From positions 1,054,001 through 1,118,000 of the forward strand of contig NZ_CP035758.1 in assembly GCF_004208415.1 (NCBI RefSeq): DNA of 64,000 nucleotides. Direction: 5' to 3'. The translations under genes were made by a program, and so were the position numbers. Position 1 is the stretch's first letter, and every line of letters starts with the position of its first letter. Origin of the DNA: Ktedonosporobacter rubrisoli (GTDB lineage: Bacteria; Chloroflexota; Ktedonobacteria; Ktedonobacterales; Ktedonobacteraceae). Below are positions 59,559 to 64,000 of the stretch, piece after piece. The notes under the pieces are model-generated. The model saw only the letters and a program-made list of their open reading frames with translations. It was not told the DNA's origin and did not search any database.

Positions 59559-60065
59559 ATGATTACCGAACCGAAGTTGGAGAATCGCCATGAGCAACAC
59601 TACGTGGCGATTCGCACCTATACCACCATGCAAGAATTGGATACCGCTATACAGCAACTCCGTGGGGAAGTGTTTGCCTGGTTGGGAAAGCGGGGTGTAG
59701 CCCCAGCAGGTGCGCCTTTCCTGCGCAATCTCGTTATCGATATGGAGGCGCTGCTCGAAATTGAGGTGGGTATCCCTGTGGCAAGCGCCTCCTCCACTGA
59801 TGGCCGCGTCACGGCAGGTGTTCTGCCGGCGGGTCAGTATGCCTCCCTCGTCTACGCCGGGTGGGACCGTGGCATCGAAGCCAATGCTGCGCTCCTGGAC
59901 TGGGGAGTGCAAAAGGGTCTGATGTGGGATGCCTGGGAAACGGAGAAGGGCCGGGCGTTCGGCGCACGTCTGATGTCTTTCCTCACCGATCCAAACGAGG
60001 AGCCGGATCAAGCGAAATGGGAAACAGAAGTGGCGATTCGGCTGGCGGATCATCAACCCTGGTAA
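59559..60065 (+). CDS. GyrI-like small-molecule-binding protein
   Basis: A 168-residue protein. EQHYVAIRTYTTMQELDTAIQQLRGEVFAWLGKRGVAPAGAPFLRNLVID is the first half and LEIEVGIPVASASSTDGRVTAGVLPAGQYASLVYAGWDRGIEANAALLDWGVQKGL the second of the SHS2-type GyrI/effector-binding domain. No HTH is present, so it is a stand-alone member that may bind or modify a toxic small molecule. The ATG at 59559 was chosen because AAAGGGG lies about 9 bases upstream. It lies downstream of the transposase gene, on the opposite strand. Confidence 0.78.
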   Translation: MITEPKLENRHEQHYVAIRTYTTMQELDTAIQQLRGEVFAWLGKRGVAPAGAPFLRNLVIDMEALLEIEVGIPVASASSTDGRVTAGVLPAGQYASLVYAGWDRGIEANAALLDWGVQKGLMWDAWETEKGRAFGARLMSFLTDPNEEPDQAKWETEVAIRLADHQPW

Positions 60066-60367
60066 CCGTCTGTCACACCTGTCAACTCGGCACTCGGACT
60101 GGCCTCCGTTTTGTTGCGAGACATGAAGCGGCGTGAAGCACTCGTTGTCACAGAAGACCGAACTTCGCTCTGCCATATCCTGGCCCTTGAGTCTCAAGGG
60201 CCAATATCCTCTCTGGGACAATTTAATTTTCGAGAGTCCCTAGAAGCTTTTTCAGCTCCTGCTAAATAAAGGGTGAGCCATAGTATGAAGGTTTGCACAC
60301 GGCCGCGTTCTGTCTCAAGCGATGGAAAGCGGCCAATGTATGTTGCGTAACGATGAGACGCGAGCAG
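60066..60367. other. 302-bp intergenic region
   Basis: Contains the hairpin at 60181-60203 between convergent genes. No gene was recognised. Confidence 0.45.
60181..60203. terminator. Hairpin between convergent genes
   Basis: TGGCCCTTGA (60181-60190), loop GTC and TCAAGGGCCA (60194-60203), a perfect 10-bp stem 115 bases after the GyrI-like stop. No immediate U-run. Confidence 0.55.
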
Positions 60368-60886
60368 TTAGAATTGGTAGATGGTCCGGCTGACGCCTGT
60401 GGCAAATGCGGATATCCTGGTGGGTTTGACTGTGAATACGAAGTTCGAATCTGTGAGGACTCTTTGTTCTTCTTCATCGTAGAGGTAAAAATAACCGTTG
60501 CGTACCTGATATGGCCAGCTTCCATCCCACTTGGTTGCCCACACTGAGGCTAAGCGTTCGAGCGTGTCCTGATCGGTGACCCGCACAGCATCGCCCTCAA
60601 CTACCACGCTAAGTCCTTCTTTCTGGTTGCAGCCGGTCGTCAGAATGACGTGCGGGTTTTCACACAGGTTGATAGTTTTTTGTGCAATCTCAGTAGTTGT
60701 AAAGTGGATGGCCCCTTCGTGCCACACGGCTACGAGTGGTGTGACGTGAGGGCGACCATCAGCCCGCACTGTTGAGAGCCAAAACAGATCGGCTGTTTCC
60801 AGCAACCGACGCGCCTCCTCCCATGGCGTGGCCTCTCCGAGCGGTATGCCGTGTCGGGTGTCAAGTTTTGTGATGGGCTCATTCAT
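60368..60886 (-). CDS. Pyridoxamine-5'-phosphate-oxidase-fold protein
   Basis: A 172-residue flavin- or F420-binding split-barrel protein. ATPWEEARRLLETADLFWLSTVRADGRPHVTPLVAVWHEGAIHFTTTEIAQKTINLCENPHVILTTG is the PNPOx-like core, with the SxVxxDGxPHxxPV motif and the W-x-x-G turn. It would reduce or bind a small cofactor; true pyridoxine oxidase activity is unlikely for this divergent type. The ATG at 60886 has AAAGGAG about 9 bases upstream, so the longer frame from 61000 is not used. Confidence 0.82.
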   Translation of the reverse strand: MNEPITKLDTRHGIPLGEATPWEEARRLLETADLFWLSTVRADGRPHVTPLVAVWHEGAIHFTTTEIAQKTINLCENPHVILTTGCNQKEGLSVVVEGDAVRVTDQDTLERLASVWATKWDGSWPYQVRNGYFYLYDEEEQRVLTDSNFVFTVKPTRISAFATGVSRTIYQF

Positions 60887-61193
60887 CCTAAGAACTCCTT
60901 TCAAGCGTTCCGTTCCTCGCGCAAGAAGCGAGAATATATCAGCCATTTCTTTTTGCACGCAGGAAAGTTGGAAAAGATTTGCATGGGTGGAGCCTTCCAT
61001 ATTCCCAGCGAATCTCGCTTGTTACTCCCATATCGCTAAACCGTTTCAGAGGAAATTGGCTAGAAGTAGATATTTAGTTTTCGCGACGAAATTGCTTCAA
61101 TCTTCATTATGCTCCATAGAAGGACATTCCATTCAAGGAACGAAATAAATGAGGAGCCCTAATGATTGGGACAATGAAAGGAGACAGGTTCCG

Positions 61194-61817
61194 ATGAAGC
61201 ATCACCCCAACGAAGGGAAGTTAAGGTTCTTCTGGCTGTGCTTAGTGGCTTTCATCCTCGGTGGCTGCGCTCTCACCCCATCTTCGGCTAATACTACACC
61301 GACTAAGCCAACCCCAAGGTTAGAGCCTTCGCCTTCCCCTTCGTCTTTAGCCGCCACCCCCTGTCAAACCCAGCACCTCCAACTCGCTCTTGATACGAAG
61401 GCAGCCGCTACGAGCAACGAGGGCATGCAGCTGGTTCTGCTGAACCAGTCGAAGCAGCGTTGTACGCTCTCCGGCTATCCGGCGCTCCATCTCCAGAATT
61501 CTCGACACCAGCCCATTCAAGCGGATATCAAGCAATCCCTAGTAGGCTATCTGTATACCACGCATGCGCCCCATCGGTTTGTCCTGGAGCCAGGAGGAAA
61601 GGCTTATTTCGTGGTTGAGTGGGCCAACTTGGGCTGTGGGAAGCTCCCTCCAGGTGCAGGCCCTCCAGGGTCCTTTGCTTCCTCAGTCTCTTTTCTGCTG
61701 GTCATGCTGCCTCCCTCTCAGGATTCCTTGCTGGTTGCGGTCCAGTTCTGCCCGTTTCGAAATATCTTGGAAATCTCTCCTCTAATGCCGAATAAGGTTC
61801 TAGGAGTGTTTGTCTGA
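61194..61817 (+). CDS. DUF4232-like lipoprotein
   Basis: A 207-residue protein. The signal peptide ends in the lipobox ILGGC. A Pro/Thr/Ser-rich linker of about 40 residues follows. The mature domain starts PCQTQHLQLALDTKAAATSNEGMQLVLLNQSKQRCTLSGYPALHLQ, the DUF4232 pattern with Cys pairs (PC/RC and GC/FC) likely forming disulfides. It is exposed outside the cell membrane; function unknown. The ATG at 61194 has GGAGACAGG upstream. A terminator follows the gene. Confidence 0.75.
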   Translation: MKHHPNEGKLRFFWLCLVAFILGGCALTPSSANTTPTKPTPRLEPSPSPSSLAATPCQTQHLQLALDTKAAATSNEGMQLVLLNQSKQRCTLSGYPALHLQNSRHQPIQADIKQSLVGYLYTTHAPHRFVLEPGGKAYFVVEWANLGCGKLPPGAGPPGSFASSVSFLLVMLPPSQDSLLVAVQFCPFRNILEISPLMPNKVLGVFV

Positions 61818-61894
61818 GGACTCACGCTCTACAAGCCGAGAAAGATATCTTTGGGGCTCATTCGCTTGATCGCGACGTAGCCTCCAAGGCCCCG

Positions 61895-61945
61895 GTTAAG
61901 GGCCAATCCGCTAGGTCGCGGCGCCCCCTTAACAATCCCTTTTTT
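61895..61945 (+). terminator. Rho-independent terminator
   Basis: GTTAAGGG (61895-61902) pairs with CCCTTAAC (61926-61933), and AATCCC and a six-T run follow. It lies 78 bases after the DUF4232-like stop. Confidence 0.6.
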
Positions 61946-61966
61946 GGACAAGATCTGATTTAGCGC

Positions 61967-62197
61967 TCACTTCTTCTCGCCCGGCTCTTCGTCGGGTACT
62001 TCCTCCATCAAATCAAATATCGAGACCTCTAACGCCTTCGCCAATTTTTGAAGGGTATCTGTTCCCACTCTTCGATAAGGATTGTGGTAAATAGATCTGA
62101 TCGTATTCAAGGCAAGATAGGACTTGCGAGAAAGCATCATTATGCTGACCCCTTTCTCCTGAGAAACTTCCTTCACTCTTAATCTAAGTCTTGGCAT
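61967..62197 (-). CDS. Small XRE-type HTH regulator, copy A
   Basis: A 76-residue HTH protein. LRVKEVSQEKGVSIMMLSRKSYLALNTIRSIYHNPYRRVGTDTLQKLAKALEVSIFDLMEEV is a Cro/CI-like HTH (recognition helix about LALNTIRSIY) that ends in the typical LAKALEVSIFDLM. AGG lies before the ATG. Its 3' part is identical over 65 bases to the neighbouring copy B, so the two arose by tandem duplication. Target unknown. Confidence 0.75.
   Translation of the reverse strand: MPRLRLRVKEVSQEKGVSIMMLSRKSYLALNTIRSIYHNPYRRVGTDTLQKLAKALEVSIFDLMEEVPDEEPGEKK
61998..62062 (-). repeat. 65-bp exact duplication, copy A
   Basis: Identical to 62265-62329 over 65 bases. It encodes the shared C-terminal HTH segment (TLQKLAKALEVSIFDLMEEV) of the two XRE genes. 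Confidence 0.8.
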
Positions 62198-62236
62198 TAA
62201 TCCTCACCTTATCTTACAGTATGATTATGCATCTTC

Positions 62237-62464
62237 TTAATTTTTATCCTGTTCTTCATCAGGCACTTCCTCCATCAAATCAAATATCGAGACCTCTAAC
62301 GCCTTCGCCAATTTTTGAAGGGTATCTGTAAATACATTTTTGTACGGATCTTCATAAATCGCCTTGATTGTAATAACAGGCATAAAAGCTTTATAAGAAA
62401 GCGTAGTAGGATCAATACCCTTCTCTTCAGCAATTTCCTTTACTCTTAACCTAAGCCTTGACAT
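62237..62464 (-). CDS. Small XRE-type HTH regulator, copy B
   Basis: A 75-residue HTH protein, paralogue of copy A. LRVKEIAEEKGIDPTTLSYKAFMPVITIKAIYEDPYKNVFTDTLQKLAKALEVSIFDLMEEVPDEE. The recognition-helix region (FMPVITIKAIY) differs from copy A, so the two may bind different sites. The ATG at 62464 was chosen because GGCGGG lies just upstream. It is on the reverse strand, divergent from the small-gene operon at 62697, which may be its target. Confidence 0.75.
   Translation of the reverse strand: MSRLRLRVKEIAEEKGIDPTTLSYKAFMPVITIKAIYEDPYKNVFTDTLQKLAKALEVSIFDLMEEVPDEEQDKN
62265..62329 (-). repeat. 65-bp exact duplication, copy B
   Basis: Second copy of the 65-base sequence at 61998-62062. 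The sequence diverges sharply on the recognition-helix side. Confidence 0.8.
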
Positions 62465-62549
62465 AGATCCCGCCTTTTTATGCAAATTGTAACAGTAAGC
62501 GACCTTATAGGAGACCCTTCAATGTAGCTTCAAAATGAAAAGAGCTCAT

Positions 62550-62595
62550 TGTAACTGCAATTTACATTGACAGTTTGGGTTTTCCATGGTATTTT
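62550..62595 (+). promoter_or_regulatory. Promoter and possible operator of the small-gene operon
   Basis: TTGACA (62567-62572), a 17-base spacer and TATTTT (62590-62595). Directly upstream is TGTAA-N7-TTACA (62550-62566), a possible XRE-protein site in the divergent region. Confidence 0.55.
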
Positions 62596-62696
62596 CTAAG
62601 TGGAAACTATTCAATATTCATCGGCAAGGCCAGCGCGCTCGACAGTCCGGAACTGTGAGCGAAGCTGGCCACGTACAAAGAAAGGATTCGTGGGAT

Positions 62697-62921
62697 ATGG
62701 AGATGAAGAGTGAAGTGGCGCGTCTGCGTGAGCAGATAGCCCTGGAATGTGAAGCGGTCAAGCGTGGGTTGTCGGGCTATGCCTGCGTGGGGCAGCACGA
62801 ATTTGTACGGCAAAAATACGCGGCCATCGAGACGCACTATCAGAAGCTCGTTCCGCTGGTAGGTCAGGAAGAGGCTGCGGAGATCACGTTCGAGACCTAT
62901 AAAGACGTTCTGCAGCGCTAA
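62697..62921 (+). CDS. Small protein of unknown function
   Basis: A 74-residue protein, mostly helical and charged: MEMKSEVARLREQIALECEAVKRGLSGYACVGQHEFVRQKYAAIETHYQKLV. No family was recognised. The start at 62697 was chosen because it lies downstream of the promoter at 62567-62595; an earlier frame start at 62586 would fall before the transcript begins. It is first in a three-gene cluster. Confidence 0.6.
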   Translation: MEMKSEVARLREQIALECEAVKRGLSGYACVGQHEFVRQKYAAIETHYQKLVPLVGQEEAAEITFETYKDVLQR

Positions 62922-62955
62922 GCCTGCTCATCAGACAAAGGAGAAACAACAGGCT

Positions 62956-63183
62956 ATGCGCCGCTACGAGGAACCGATGTGCTGGCTTGTGGTCAGTTAC
63001 ACGGAAGCAATCGCCCTTCATGGGCTCATTCACCAGTTTCTTGATTACCACCGTCCCCCCGGACGGCTCACCGCCCAGAATCGCGAGCTGGTTGTGCTGC
63101 TGGAGCATCTCTTTCTGCGCCTGGGAGAAAGCCCCTATGTTCCCGTTGGTAGCGCTCATAGACAGCAAGGAGGCAAGGCTTGA
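62956..63183 (+). CDS. Small protein of unknown function
   Basis: A 75-residue protein (CWLVVSYTEAIALHGLIHQFLDYHRPPGRLTAQNRELVVLLEHLFLRLGE), helical, no recognised family. AAAGGAG lies upstream of the ATG. It ends within one base of the next gene start, so the three genes form an operon. Confidence 0.55.
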   Translation: MRRYEEPMCWLVVSYTEAIALHGLIHQFLDYHRPPGRLTAQNRELVVLLEHLFLRLGESPYVPVGSAHRQQGGKA

Positions 63184-63461
63184 TGCAAGAGCCTCTTACG
63201 CTCTCGATCGCTCAACTGCGCGACGAAATCGAGCAGTGCGAGGAGCGCCGTGAGCAACTTTACGCGGCCTTGCTCACGCGTGCCCGCTTGCAAGAGTTGG
63301 CCGAGCAGCAATTCAACGAGCTGGCCGAACTGGCCAAAGAGGGCGCGCTTTCTCTGCTGGCCTTGCAGGAAGGCAGCATCATTAGCGCTTCCTGGCTGCT
63401 ACAGCGCGATGGCTGGGTAAGCCGCCTGGGCCGCGCTATCGATGATCCCGAGTTAATCTAA
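63183..63461 (+). CDS. Small coiled-coil-like protein of unknown function
   Basis: A 92-residue protein with a strong heptad pattern (LRDEIEQCEERREQLYAALLTRARLQELAEQQFNELAELAKEG), so it may oligomerise. The ATG at 63183 overlaps the upstream stop (TGATG) and has AAGGAGG 9 bases before it. No family was recognised. It may work with the two genes before it. Confidence 0.6.
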   Translation: MQEPLTLSIAQLRDEIEQCEERREQLYAALLTRARLQELAEQQFNELAELAKEGALSLLALQEGSIISASWLLQRDGWVSRLGRAIDDPELI

Positions 63462-63772
63462 ACAATACAGATAAACGAGAAGAGGGGCATATGTTTTCGC
63501 CTGTCCCTCTTCTCATAGATGCTCAACAGTTCAACCGCTCTACATATGCTACCAATTTACAGAGATACAGCGGCTTTACAGGATACCCATTCTACATATC
63601 CACCAATCAATCCACCCCGCAAAGCACTATTTGTCCATCTCTGCGCATTCCCTCTCCACTTGCCCCAACCCAGAAGTGCAACAAATCTAGATTTGTACCT
63701 TTTAGTCAATTCTAGCAATCTGCAGGAACCGCCAGGAAGTATTTAATTCCCTGCCAAACCTCTTGTCCGGCC
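63462..63772. other. 311-bp intergenic region
   Basis: Between the small-gene operon and the lectin gene. Two short overlapping frames (63491-63746) are low in coding character and have no ribosome site; they are not called. Confidence 0.45.
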
Positions 63773-64000
63773 TCAGCACTCCCCATTGGTTCCTGTGGCC
63801 CAGACGGGATCGCCATAAGGTGTATAGATGACGGCATTGCCATCATCCTGAATGATTAGATACGAATCGTCGTAGCCGTTGGTGCCCGAAGCCCAGAGAG
63901 GATCGCCAGCGGGATCGTAGATGACAAGATTGCCATCGGCCTGCATAATGCACATTTGTGCGGGGTAGCCATTGGTGCCCGATGCCCATAAGGGGTTGTA
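63773..64000 (-). CDS. Bulb-type (GNA) lectin domain protein, C-terminal end
   Basis: The reverse frame is open from the window edge and ends at 63773. It encodes repeated B-lectin blades: LWASGTNGYPAQMCIMQADGNLVIYDP and LWASGTNGYDDSYLIIQDDGNAVIYTP, each with the mannose-binding motif QxDxNxVxY (QADGNLVIY is complete; QDDGNAVIY is close). The N-terminus is outside the window, so signal peptide and partner domains cannot be seen. It probably binds mannose-rich glycans outside the cell. Confidence 0.82.
   Translation of the reverse strand, partial: YNPLWASGTNGYPAQMCIMQADGNLVIYDPAGDPLWASGTNGYDDSYLIIQDDGNAVIYTPYGDPVWATGTNGEC

Noticed and set aside
61967..63461. Possible prophage or integrative element at the right end
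   Set aside because: XRE genes and small unknown genes are suggestive, but no integrase, terminase, portal, attachment site or tRNA is present.
1..64000. tRNA, rRNA and riboswitch search by eye
   Set aside because: No T-loop-like GTTCGANNC with a cloverleaf context, no rRNA segment and no recognisable riboswitch consensus was seen. A covariance-model search would be needed to exclude small RNAs.

Overview
The window looks like accessory chromosome of a Ktedonobacteria-type Chloroflexota bacterium (Ktedonobacter and relatives). This is inferred from moderate base composition, WD40 and bulb-lectin proteins at the two edges, F420-type oxidoreductases, abundant one-component regulators, and short intergenic regions carrying clear palindromic operators. 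No rRNA, tRNA, CRISPR array, phage structural gene or replication origin was recognised.

Layout. 1-7.7 kb: the tail of a WD40 protein, a GT39-like membrane glycosyltransferase, a HAD hydrolase, an MFS carrier, a GNAT enzyme, a CPA1 cation/proton antiporter and a SnoaL-like protein. 7.7-8.7 kb: three tandem paralogous genes for double-glycine-leader peptides. 9.5-13.4 kb: an FMN alpha-hydroxy-acid oxidase, then a reverse operon of lipoprotein, divergent Nramp-like transporter and two PRC-barrel-type proteins. 13.7-21 kb: MFS carriers, GT2, a cupredoxin-like lipoprotein, a DUF6220-like membrane protein, a TetR regulator, a divergent MFS/MmyB-type HTH pair lying between two AT-rich direct repeats, and DoxX. 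21.3 kb: a fourth double-glycine-leader peptide, His-rich with four LPYPTN-type repeats. 21.7-27.6 kb: a BisC-type molybdoenzyme with its MarR regulator, a methyltransferase, a MarR-PDZ fusion and an SMI1/KNR4 protein. 27.8-30.8 kb: an LLM oxidoreductase, a DUF1294 protein and a TetR regulator, each with the same 17-bp palindrome upstream. 30.8-37.4 kb: a MocR/EamA divergent pair, a TetR-P450 operon, a nucleotidyltransferase and an epoxide-hydrolase remnant. 37.5-46 kb: an MBL hydrolase, a frameshifted small membrane gene, an ABM protein, an ECF sigma factor, a MarR regulator, a carotenoid oxygenase with a VC0807-type membrane protein, and a NarL-type two-component pair. 46-57 kb: small oxidoreductases and ABM/VOC proteins with LysR, HxlR, MarR and ArsR regulators, an epoxide hydrolase, PlsC and an M29 aminopeptidase. 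57-64 kb: GNAT, an internally deleted ISAzo13-like transposase, GyrI-like, PNPOx-like and DUF4232-like proteins, a tandem pair of small XRE regulators, three small unknown genes and the C-terminal part of a bulb-lectin protein.

How the genes work together. Most of the window consists of small self-contained modules, each with one regulator beside one or two enzymes or transporters, and several regulators have recognisable operators. The best candidates for something undescribed are the two loci of double-glycine-leader peptides, which share a leader but have unusual cysteine-poor cores and no maturation or export genes in the window. Next are the three-operator TetR regulon and the MarR-PDZ fusion.
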